Origin: Microglena sp. YARC
Lineage: Eukaryota; Chlorophyta; Chlorophyceae; Chlamydomonadales; Chlamydomonadaceae
DNA: 64,000 nt
Reading direction: 5' to 3'
Assembly: GCA_022414725.1 (NCBI GenBank)
Contig: CM039462.1
Coordinates: 48,873,265 to 48,937,264, forward strand
This document shows positions 57,415 to 64,000 of this stretch, one piece after another. How positions within the stretch are numbered: position 1 is the first letter of the stretch; each line of letters begins with the position of its first letter. A program made the position numbers and the translations under genes. Under the pieces are notes generated by a model, which had not been told where the DNA came from, ran no database searches, and was given only the letters and a program-made list of their open reading frames with translations.

Positions 57415-58065
57415 GGTTGTAAAGCGGGCACGTGAATAATGGGATTAAGACGTTGTGAGGTTAGGAAGTAGGATGATGTGTTCAGGTGCTAGGATAATGT
57501 TTTGTCGTGGTGGTGTAGTGCGTGGAGGTCTCGTAGAGTGCTGCAGCACCAATGTGGACCTCCCGAAATGTGTGTCCTCCACCACCACCGTGAATGGGGC
57601 TGTGAGGCAGTGAGGTTGGAAGTATATGAGTTATGAGGTAATGAGTTTTGAGGTTATGATTTACGGTGTGGAGATTGCGAGGTTATGAGTTATGAGTTAC
57701 AAGGCAAAGAGTTATGAGGTAATGACTTATGAGGTTTTGATGTAAGAGTTCAGAGATTGCGAGGTTATTACTTACGATTTATGAGTTATGAGGTTATGAG
57801 TTATGAGTTATGTAACAAGATTCGATAATTGTCAAGGAATTGTCTCTTTCTCCAAAAACTAGAAAACAATCTTATGTTCAAAAACATAAGAAGATTCTAA
57901 GATAGTGAAGGAATTGTCTCTTTGTCGAAAAACTAGAAAAAAATCTTATGTTCAAAAACATAAGAAGATTCGAAGAAATCCAGCAAAAACTCACAAATCA
58001 AGGAATTTGCCTAAACGGTCTTTTGATTTGAATCATTAGATTCCAGAAATTTCGAAGCATCCACA
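57415..58065. repeat. Right subterminal region: GTTATGAG repeats and CTTATG palindromes
   Basis: No gene. From 57600 to 57810 it consists of GAGTTATGAGGTTATG-like units. Two tandem copies of a unit of about 74 bp, each with the palindrome CTTATGTTCAAAAACATAAG (57871-57890 and 57944-57963), follow. Arrangement mirrors 43776-44240. Confidence 0.65.
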
Positions 58066-58092
58066 AAATCGGCCGGGAAGCAGGAACGCCCA
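58066..58092 (-). repeat. Right terminal inverted repeat
   Basis: Exact reverse complement of 39193-39219; TTAA follows at 58093-58096. Confidence 0.9.
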
Positions 58093-58096
58093 TTAA
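58093..58096. repeat. TTAA target-site duplication, right copy
   Basis: Pairs with 39189-39192. Confidence 0.8.
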
Positions 58097-58150
58097 TTAT
58101 GAAAGATCAAGTTGATGTAACAAAGAAGATCACCTTGTCCGCATCAATGT

Positions 58151-59380
58151 TTGAACACTGGGCACATAATGCCACCCCGACACTTATGCCCTGTCCGCGT
58201 TCCCACTCACTACGGATATATCAACAAGATGGGCAGCAACATGGAGGGCAACTGGGACATGCTGAAGCAGTCTGCTGCTGAGAAGCCGATTGTGATCAAA
58301 GGCACTGGAACCTACAAGCGCACTTTTCCGTTGGACCACATAACAGGCAAGGTTCTGATCCGTGGTGCAGCTAGTGTCAACGAGGTGCTGCTTGAGCAGA
58401 GCAGCGGGAAGTACACAGGCATAAAGCTCATGCGTGGGCTGTGGGAAGAGCCAACGGGGCACAGCAGTGGCACCTTCTTTCCAGTCGCAGCACCTGCCGG
58501 CGTAGGGGTGTTGTGGGGCAGCGCTGGGCACTGCCTCATGCCCGCCAGCGTGCAACAGAAGTGGCGGTGCGGATACGGAACAGACGTGCTGCCGTCCAGT
58601 CTGTCCATTCGTCCGGTTCCCCGCGCGATTGTGGACCTGGGCTGGCTAACATCGGGGCGCAACATTAGCAAGCTGGCTGAACACATCCCCTCGCAGCCCT
58701 CGCAGCGCATCGGTGAGGCTGAGTTCCTGCCAGACTTCGGGTTCATGGTCACCAAGGCACCTGAGGGGGGTCCGATGCAGCTCTTCATTCCCAGCGCAAG
58801 GAAGCTTGTGGATGGGGACGCGGTGTGCGTGCTGGGGTTTGCTCATCGCCTGACTGCCGAATGGGCGCAAAGGTTTCTTCGCACCGAGGCGGATTATGAG
58901 CAGGCCGCTGATGAGGCCGAGCTACTGGGCCATCAGCTACCTGCTCCAGCAGACTGGAGGCTGGATGGAAATCTAGCACTGCGACGTGCTCTTGACCTGG
59001 AGGATGATGTGTGCTACCCCTCGCGCTTGGTCGTGTCGTCTGGACTGGTGGCCGGGGCCTCTCATCGCATCATCGAGCACACCTGCAGCACCTTCCCCGG
59101 CATGTCAGGCGGGCCGGGCGTGGACGTGCAAACCCCTTGGCAGCTGATGTTTGTGCACACTCGCGCCGACGCCGACTTCCGCCGCAACAACTACGGCTAC
59201 TCCGTCCACCACCCGCTCTTTGTCAAGGCCTATGAGCGGGAGGTGCTACCGAGGCTGCTGGCCACATCCTCCGACCTGCTCTCAAAAGAGATGATGCGCT
59301 GCTTGCACGGGTATCTGGATTCCCACAAGGACCAGCTTGCTGACCAAGGCGTTTTGCATCAGGTGGAGAAGCGATGCTGA
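58151..59380 (+). CDS. Chymotrypsin-fold serine protease (383-409 aa)
   Basis: All three residues of the catalytic triad can be placed (409-aa numbering): His127 in GSAGHCL, Asp195 in LPDFGFM, and Ser319 in FPGMSGGPG, the G-x-S-G-G motif of trypsin-like peptidases. Spacing fits an S1-type fold. The start is uncertain: 58151 gives 409 aa, and MGSNMEGNWD at 58229 gives 383 aa. No clear signal peptide or membrane segment. The gene starts about 55 bp beyond the right TTAA of the large element, and a 62-bp copy of its 3' end lies at 35117. Trypsin-like proteases of this sort occur in giant viruses and algae; the substrate is unknown. Confidence 0.8.
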   Translation: MNTGHIMPPRHLCPVRVPTHYGYINKMGSNMEGNWDMLKQSAAEKPIVIKGTGTYKRTFPLDHITGKVLIRGAASVNEVLLEQSSGKYTGIKLMRGLWEEPTGHSSGTFFPVAAPAGVGVLWGSAGHCLMPASVQQKWRCGYGTDVLPSSLSIRPVPRAIVDLGWLTSGRNISKLAEHIPSQPSQRIGEAEFLPDFGFMVTKAPEGGPMQLFIPSARKLVDGDAVCVLGFAHRLTAEWAQRFLRTEADYEQAADEAELLGHQLPAPADWRLDGNLALRRALDLEDDVCYPSRLVVSSGLVAGASHRIIEHTCSTFPGMSGGPGVDVQTPWQLMFVHTRADADFRRNNYGYSVHHPLFVKAYEREVLPRLLATSSDLLSKEMMRCLHGYLDSHKDQLADQGVLHQVEKRC

Positions 59381-59407
59381 GTCGCGCAAGGTATGCTCTG
59401 TGCCCGG
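59346..59407 (+). repeat. 3' end of protease gene, duplicated at 35117-35179
   Basis: Direct repeat of about 62 bp, 24 kb from its partner, spanning the protease stop codon. Confidence 0.8.
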
Positions 59408-59523
59408 TAGATTTTGACTGGTTGCAAAACATGGTATGGAGCGGAACTGTAATTCCTTGGTGCTGATGTCTCAAGCTAGCGAGTTGTTAAGGAGGCTCTA
59501 AATCCTGATTACAAATTTAAAAA

Positions 59524-59550
59524 AAATCGGCCGGGAGGCAGGAACGCCCA
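59524..59550 (-). repeat. External solitary copy of the element TIR (right-type)
   Basis: Matches the 27-bp TIR with one difference; followed by TTGTCACC, not TTAA. Implies another, older element end beyond the protease gene. Confidence 0.8.
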
Positions 59551-60150
59551 TTGTCACCGAGGCATCTGCAATTAAGGCTCTGAATCTGTCAATTGTTTCA
59601 GAAACTCGCAATATCTTTTCATGCGCAGTTCAAGCTCGTTTTGGTATGAGGCCAATTTTGTAGTACTCCTTTAAGATGGGTCTTTTTGAATTTGTTTACG
59701 GAACATCCAATCATCCTCATCTGTGTTGTTGCTTGGTTGATGTTTCCACATGTGATCAGAAGCTGAATTCCACTGCCCCCCCACTCAGTGGTTCCCTCGA
59801 TTCATGTTTGAACCAGCACGAATCCCTACAGATTTCAGTTACTCACTCGAACGAATCGCTGAATGTCGAACAGCGCAGCGACGACATTTCGCACAGTTCC
59901 CTCTCGCTTCTGAGACTGCATATCGCGGAAACGCATTCAATGTTGACCGCATTAGTGACTGTACGCTTGCACGCACTGCATGGCTGGTGGCACGATGTGG
60001 CATGATCGTGTTGGCATGAATGCATGCATGGTGTTACTGTATCCTGTTGCAACCTTTGGGTCAGCTTAAATGCTGAAATACGGGATGACGGACAAAAAGG
60101 ATTGGGACTTCAGTGGCCATCATCAAGAGTTTCTTGTGTACTCAAGTGAA
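59551..60150. other. Unassigned stretch between TIR copy and caspase-like gene
   Basis: Two overlapping plus-strand frames (59676-60005 and 59804-60019) have no recognised domain. No RNA gene seen. Confidence 0.35.
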
Positions 60151-60152
60151 TG

Positions 60153-60164
60153 TATATATATAAG
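60153..60164 (+). promoter_or_regulatory. TATA box (TATATATATAAG) of the caspase-like gene
   Basis: About 120 bases upstream of the preferred start codon at 60282. Confidence 0.55.
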
Positions 60165-60281
60165 GGGGGAATCGTGTGTTTACTGTACTCAGGGTCAAAA
60201 TATTTGAAGAAATGCGTTGGCGTCTCCCTCAGTTTGATGATGATGATGAAGAAGAGTCAGATTATCATCAATTTCGCCGCC

Positions 60282-61310
60282 ATGAACATGAGCAACCGAC
60301 TCTCCCTCTTCCTCATCCAGCAGCAACCGACTCTCCCTCTTCCTCATCCAGCAGCAACCGACTCTCCCTCTTCATCATCCAGCAGCAAGGCACTTCTGTT
60401 GTATGTGGATTATACTCATGTTCCTACGGATCACATTCAGAGGACTTTGTGGGTGGACATGCGTGAAGCAGGAACCATGTTGGGCAAGAATGTGAATGGT
60501 TTGGACATACCATGTCACCACAGCACGTGGGTTCGCTTTTTGCACCCACTCGACTTTCATGTCGTTGTGCTTCCGGGGCACTTGAAAAAGGCGGAGCTGA
60601 TGGATCTGTTGGAAGATCACGTGGCACACTCACATGATGACTCGGTGCTCGTGATCGTCTTGTGTGGTCATGGATCTTCCGGCCAACTCGTCATGACCAA
60701 CGGTGCGAAGGTGTCACTGGAGGATGTGTCACATGCGACAATGCATCACAGAGGAACCGTGTTGCCTTTCATGTTGTTTGGCGGTGCCCGTCCTTCTGAT
60801 GTCCTCAACCCCCTGAGAGGAATCAATAACAACAACAAACTTCGACGGTGCATGTTCATCTTTGCAACCGATGACGCTATCGTGGACTCGCAAACACTGA
60901 ATGCATTTGTGAAAGCGATCGTCAGCATCATGGATACCAGGGACATTATTCAATGTTGTTACTCTGGGATTGAGGACGCCATTCGCGGCCACATGCGTGC
61001 GTTCAACGGATCCGCCTTGCATCTGGTGGGGGGGGCAAACAACGAGATGCGAGGTTCTTTGTTTCAACAAGCATTCGTCATGCAGAGAGAAGAGGTGAGC
61101 TTGGCTTGTGTGCCCCCTGCTTCTGCATGTGAGACACCGGGATGCATTATAATATAGTTTTACTCAAATTCGTGTTTCGTGCAGGAGCTTTTTGCGTACA
61201 GTGTTGTGTTCAGTGAAGGGCCTTGGGCTATGGGTAGACAAGAAATCACTTCAGGTTTCTTCGTGATTCCATCCTCATGCATACCAAGAACCCGTCCCGT
61301 TGAATTTTAG
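60282..61310 (+). CDS. Caspase/metacaspase-like protein lacking the catalytic Cys, two exons (312 aa)
   Basis: Exon 1 is 60282-61094, exon 2 is 61185-61310; the 90-bp GT-AG intron is in phase 0. The start at 60282 is favoured by its GCCGCCATGA context. Residues 1-36 are low-complexity, encoded by a 31-bp tandem repeat. The core has DDSVLVIVLCGHGSSGQL, the caspase-fold beta strand with its catalytic His (His130). Where a D-x-C-x-x-G motif is expected the sequence reads FMLFGGARPSD, so the nucleophile Cys seems to be missing. A later FIFATDDAIVDSQ fits the metacaspase substrate-pocket region. It may act as a decoy or binding protein rather than a protease; this is inferred. Confidence 0.6.
60287..60383 (+). 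repeat. Three tandem 31-bp repeats read in three different frames
   Basis: The unit starts GCAGCAACCGACTCTCCCTC. Because 31 is not a multiple of three, the three copies encode different peptides (NRLSLFLIQQ, PTLPLPHPAA, TDSPSSSSSS), and the frame is restored after three copies (93 bp). Confidence 0.9.
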
Positions 61311-61433
61311 CTATTGAGAACAACTGTACATAATTGTGTAGGGTTTTATATTGTACATTTCAAAACACGATCTTCAGACATGGATTACTTACCGTTGAAT
61401 TTAAGCTACCCGTATATCCTCGAACCTATGAAT

Positions 61434-61476
61434 TTCTTACTACACATCCGGGGGCCCGGGGGACATGTAGTAAGAA
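61434..61476 (-). ncRNA. Hairpin 60 bp downstream of tnpB, candidate omega-RNA 3' structure or element end
   Basis: A 43-base imperfect palindrome with perfect 11-base outer arms (TTCTTACTACA...TGTAGTAAGAA) and a G/C-rich inner stem. TnpB and Fanzor guide RNAs come from the 3' end of the gene and the sequence just beyond it, so the position fits. No RNA evidence is available here. Confidence 0.4.
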
Positions 61477-61535
61477 AGACAACGAATTCTCCATAGGGGG
61501 TATCATAGGGGTCAACTCCCCGGGGATGCTGTCCT

Positions 61536-63386
61536 TTACGAACAGGGATTTTCTGTTCGAACAGCCTTCAGGAAGATGCCAGCTGCCCCCACAATGTCTC
61601 TGTCGCAGGTGAATTGACAGTTCTTGCATGTGTATGTCTCTCCACACTTGTTCAAGAAACCGCACATAGGGCATGTCTGACTTGTGTAATGCTCAAGCAC
61701 ATGCAAGAACACTGTCCCGTACTCTTCACACTTCTCCTTCAGCCGATTGAACAGTACAGAGTGGCTCAAAGTCAGCATCTGACGGGCAACCTTGGTTGTC
61801 AGCTCCCGTTCAGCACTGATTGACATCTTCGCCGTCTCCAATTGAGGTACCAACAACACATCGTAGCGTGCGGCCAAGAATTTTGTTGTCTGGTCCCTAA
61901 ACTCTTTCTTGAGGTAAAAAATTCTCTTCCGAATGCGAATCATCAGCTTCTTTATCTTCATCCTCTCTTTTGATCGTAAGGTTTTCTCAGTATCCAACCT
62001 TGACTGCAGCTTGTCATGAACCAGCAGGAGTTTGACAAGGTCGGATGCCTGTCCCTGGCCAACCATGAAGGATTCCTCATTCTCTGGTGAGTACGTGACC
62101 ATTGTTTTGCGGACGCCTGGGTCGATGGATGCAGTTGCAACCTTGTCTGGATGGACAGGCTTCCGCTCTGCCCTTCTGTCCCTGGCAGCGACAGACAAGA
62201 CGAGGAAATATTCGCCGAAGCGGGATTTTTGGACCTTTGGATCGTGGGTAGGGTTTTCCTCAGGCATCAACTTATGGAGTTGTTTGCTACCGAAGTAGCG
62301 CATGTTGCCCAATGTGTCTTTGAAGATGAAGAGTTTGTCGCCATCCTTGGAAACGCTCTTCTGATCCATCTCAATGGCCCAACCCCTCTCAAGCTCTGTC
62401 TTCTTCCGTCTGAACGGAGCTGAAAACTGCTTGATGTTACCTGCTTTCAGATTCGAAAAGCAAGCCTTGATGTTTGCAAAGGCAGCCTTGATTGCGCTTT
62501 GTCGTACGCTTTTGGGGCACTGAAGCAACCATTGGCGATTCTTGAAGTACGGGTTTGGTATCTTCCCCTTCCCCCTCACCTTGTTCGTCACATACCTGTC
62601 TCGAATTCGGAAGACAGACTTGTGAGTGCTCCCGACACCCAACCGTGCTGCCACCGCCTTGTTGTACATGAACCGGCTGCACCCCGCAAACTCTGCCAGA
62701 ATCGATTTCTGAGCCTTGGTTGGGTTCAGCTTCAGCTTTAAGGTCCCCAACTTGGGTTTCGCATTTGACTTTGTAGCGTCTTCGACCGTTCCATCGGCAA
62801 CAATATACTTGAACGATGGACATGAGGTATTTTCCAAGCTCGTCTTCAGGGGCTCCGTCTTGGTGATCGAGAACGATGATCGAGCAGGAGTGCTGCGAGC
62901 AAATCCATTCAATGAGCTCGAAACCAAACCTTGCGAGCCTGTCTTTGGAAGCCACAACAATTGACGATACAAGTCCTGTCGTGACGAGTCCCAATACTCG
63001 TAAAAGTCATGGGCGCTTGAAGTTGAGCCCTGATCCGACGTCCTTGACTTCAATGACTTGCTCGCATCCGGAATGTTTGTCAGAAATATGGGTTTGCAAG
63101 AACAATTGCTGTCTGAGCAAGTCGGGTTGTTGTTTGTGTGAGGACACACGTGCGTAGAGAATGACTTGACGACTGCTTGTTTTTTTTTCCTGCTCGATGA
63201 GGTAGCCTTGGATGCTGCTTGGGTCAAAGAGACGTTGGTTGCCTGGAGTCCGGATCGTTCTGATCGTGCCATTATCCGCCCATCGACGGAGGACGGTCCT
63301 GGAGACACCAAGGGCATCGGAGGCCTTGCCAATTTTACAGAAGCGTTGGTTGCCATACATGGCATTCTGATATTTAGTACATGCAA
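61536..63386 (-). CDS. tnpB: TnpB/Fanzor2-like RNA-guided nuclease (open frame 616 aa; conserved part from about residue 205)
   Basis: The conserved region begins near residue 210 (KPKLGTLKLKLNPTKAQK) with the TnpB N-terminal pattern ending SRFMYNKAV. The RuvC-like nuclease has Asp422 in ASIDPGVRK, Glu517 in LLVPQLETAK, and Asp597 in CDRDIVGAAGI. A four-Cys zinc finger (C572, C575, C587, C590) sits between the last two. All catalytic residues are present and there is no interrupting stop. The frame stays open upstream across the whole tnpA region; no Met lies between residue 39 and residue 240, so the true start is unclear. Known relatives are reprogrammable RNA-guided DNA nucleases. Confidence 0.85.
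   Translation of the reverse strand: MHVLNIRMPCMATNASVKLARPPMPLVSPGPSSVDGRIMARSERSGLQATNVSLTQAASKATSSSRKKKQAVVKSFSTHVCPHTNNNPTCSDSNCSCKPIFLTNIPDASKSLKSRTSDQGSTSSAHDFYEYWDSSRQDLYRQLLWLPKTGSQGLVSSSLNGFARSTPARSSFSITKTEPLKTSLENTSCPSFKYIVADGTVEDATKSNAKPKLGTLKLKLNPTKAQKSILAEFAGCSRFMYNKAVAARLGVGSTHKSVFRIRDRYVTNKVRGKGKIPNPYFKNRQWLLQCPKSVRQSAIKAAFANIKACFSNLKAGNIKQFSAPFRRKKTELERGWAIEMDQKSVSKDGDKLFIFKDTLGNMRYFGSKQLHKLMPEENPTHDPKVQKSRFGEYFLVLSVAARDRRAERKPVHPDKVATASIDPGVRKTMVTYSPENEESFMVGQGQASDLVKLLLVHDKLQSRLDTEKTLRSKERMKIKKLMIRIRKRIFYLKKEFRDQTTKFLAARYDVLLVPQLETAKMSISAERELTTKVARQMLTLSHSVLFNRLKEKCEEYGTVFLHVLEHYTSQTCPMCGFLNKCGETYTCKNCQFTCDRDIVGAAGIFLKAVRTENPCS
62437..63360 (-). pseudogene. tnpA: IS607 TnpA serine recombinase interrupted by one in-frame TGA
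   Basis: The start at 63360 (MYGNQRFCKIGKASDALGVS) gives the MerR-like helix-turn-helix found at the N-terminus of IS607 TnpA. The recombinase motif LYARVSSHKQ with its catalytic Ser follows, then DVGSGLNFKRP and a TGA at 63007-63009. The same frame continues with LLRVLGLV, then ASKDRLARFGFELIEW, LDHQDGAPEDELGKYLMSI, and GRRRYK. These are the expected C-terminal motifs, so a single nonsense change accounts for the break, with no frameshift. The frame then runs on in overlap with tnpB to 62437. Other genes here use TGA as stop, so recoding is unlikely. Confidence 0.85.
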
Positions 63387-63413
63387 ATTCCTTATACACT
63401 GTTAGGTTTAATT

Positions 63414-63764
63414 ATGTTCGGAAAGAAAACGAGTCAACTGTTGCAACCTTACCATAATCCCACGTACACTGTAGGGTCCATTGTAATCATACACAACCCA
63501 ACAATGCACAACGACTTGGATAAGACAACAAGTATCGTGGGGATAGTATACGAGGCTTACATTCACAAGGGATTTCCGATGTATGGTGTGCTGATGAGAA
63601 AGAACCATGCGTGCTATGACATGAAACATTTCAAGCAATCAACCTCATGCTTGTCAAGTGATATATGTTGCCAACACTTGGATGAGAACTGTATCACAAC
63701 ACTTGCAGCCAGCACCGTTATTGTCGGCCACGTTCCTGTAGTCCCTGTAAACGACGATGTCTAG
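63414..63764 (+). CDS. Hypothetical protein (116 aa)
   Basis: The start at MFGKKTSQLL (63414) is 54 bases from the preferred tnpA start and divergent from it. The protein has a beta-rich N-terminal half (YTVGSIVIIHNP, SIVGIVYEAY) and several Cys/His in the C-terminal half. No family recognised. Small proteins of this kind are common in giant-virus genomes. Confidence 0.5.
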   Translation: MFGKKTSQLLQPYHNPTYTVGSIVIIHNPTMHNDLDKTTSIVGIVYEAYIHKGFPMYGVLMRKNHACYDMKHFKQSTSCLSSDICCQHLDENCITTLAASTVIVGHVPVVPVNDDV

Positions 63765-63782
63765 CGCATGGAATTGAATTTA

Positions 63783-64000
63783 TCATGTGTGTGGGTCAAC
63801 ACAGATAGATGCATCGTGTCTATTCATGAGTGCACGATCAAGCAGCACGCACTTGAGGTTCTCTATCTCTTCTTCCTTCTTTGAAAGCAAGCTCAGCGTC
63901 TGATCCAGTAGCGTTTTTGTACGCTCGCTTAACAGCGTCAGCACGCACGCGCTCTGCATCCACGGCATCAGCCACGGCATCAGCCAAGGCAACAGCCACG
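63783..64000 (-). CDS. C-terminal end of a coiled-coil protein (partial, runs off the window)
   Basis: The minus-strand frame ends at 63783 and is open to the window edge. It includes LDQTLSLLSKKEEEIENLKC, a heptad-like coiled-coil segment. Direct GCC/GTGGCTGAT repeats lie near the edge (about 63965-63995). The start and any N-terminal domain are outside the window. Confidence 0.45.
   Translation of the reverse strand, partial: WLLPWLMPWLMPWMQSACVLTLLSERTKTLLDQTLSLLSKKEEEIENLKCVLLDRALMNRHDASICVDPHT

Larger units (their letters stand above)
39193..58092. mobile_element. 18.9 kb TTAA-flanked element with 27-bp TIRs, DUF7869-type gene and twin ParB/methyltransferase-like genes
   Basis: A 27-bp perfect terminal inverted repeat (starting TGGGCGTTCCTGCTTCC) lies at 39193-39219 and 58066-58092, each flanked outside by TTAA. 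Short palindromes of the form CTTATG...CATAAG lie just inside both ends. Contents: a five-exon DUF7869-type gene on the minus strand at the left, then two divergent paralogous genes running outward (minus 48493 to 44432, plus about 50900 to 57414). TTAA duplications are known for piggyBac and Kolobok transposons, but no transposase of either family was seen. The DUF7869-type protein is the best candidate for the mobilising enzyme. The element separates the ankyrin gene from the protease gene, apparently without breaking either. Confidence 0.75.
61434..63413 (-). mobile_element. IS607-type transposon (TnpA plus TnpB/Fanzor-like nuclease)
   Basis: Both characteristic genes are present on the minus strand in the order tnpA, tnpB. 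IS607 elements have no terminal inverted repeats, so the ends are approximate. Giant viruses and some eukaryotes carry IS607-like elements with Fanzor2-type TnpB. It lies between the caspase-like gene and a small ORF beginning at 63414. Confidence 0.8.

Noticed and set aside
43749..59550. A single element bounded by the 43749 and 59524 terminal repeats
   Set aside because: The flanks (CACAGAA before, TTGTCACC after) show no target duplication, and both repeats are imperfect. The 39193/58066 pair is perfect and has TTAA on both sides.
63007..63009. TGA in tnpA as a recoded sense codon
   Set aside because: Nearby and unrelated frames end at TGA (for example the protease and the plus-strand ParB/methyltransferase-like gene), so a recoded genetic code is unlikely.
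1..64000. tRNA and rRNA genes
   Set aside because: Reading both strands I found no convincing cloverleaf or rRNA core sequence; a covariance-model scan would be needed to exclude them.

Overview
The window looks like nuclear DNA of a microbial eukaryote, probably an alga or other protist; I cannot name the species. The evidence is GT-AG spliceosomal introns in several genes, two LTR retrotransposons, decayed LINEs, long simple-sequence tracts, and a block of genes of the kind carried by giant DNA viruses (NCLDV). I saw no rRNA or tRNA genes. The right half is best explained as a giant-virus-derived or virus-like island that was later hit by mobile elements.

1-5.6 kb is simple-sequence DNA: a GT-rich tract, an abrupt switch to a CA-rich tract at about 3417, a short CATGCATG repeat cluster, and AT-rich repeats. 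5.6-25.2 kb is a pyrimidine-rich, decayed LINE (LINE-1) split by two Ty1/copia elements in opposite orientations. One is on the minus strand (8092-14877, TSD CAGCT) and one on the plus strand (15729-22711, TSD ACACC). Removing the second restores the LINE endonuclease frame exactly. 25.2-34.0 kb is a second decayed LINE (LINE-2) with endonuclease, reverse transcriptase, RNase H and a zinc-knuckle region.

34.0-39.19 kb and 58.1-64.0 kb hold virus-like genes: a HicB-like protein, a W-D-W repeat protein, an ankyrin-repeat protein, a chymotrypsin-fold protease, a caspase-like protein that seems to lack its catalytic cysteine, and an IS607-type transposon with an intact TnpB/Fanzor-like nuclease and a TnpA interrupted by one stop codon.

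Between these flanks, 39193-58092 is an 18.9 kb element with 27-bp perfect terminal inverted repeats and TTAA on both sides. It carries a spliced DUF7869-type gene (transposase-like D/D/D motifs) and two divergently transcribed, paralogous multi-exon genes. Each paralog appears to join a ParB-like N-terminal region to a beta-class methyltransferase-like C-terminal region. Many introns of these genes carry palindromic hairpins (CTCCC stem, GGGAG return) whose loop type is specific to each gene and which have expanded into arrays of up to about 18 units. This element and its hairpin-bearing introns are the best candidate for something undescribed.

Many coding regions need one-base shifts, while the copia gag frames, the minus-copy pol up to its deletion, the ankyrin gene, the protease and TnpB are open over long distances. 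Both real decay and residual assembly indels are possible.
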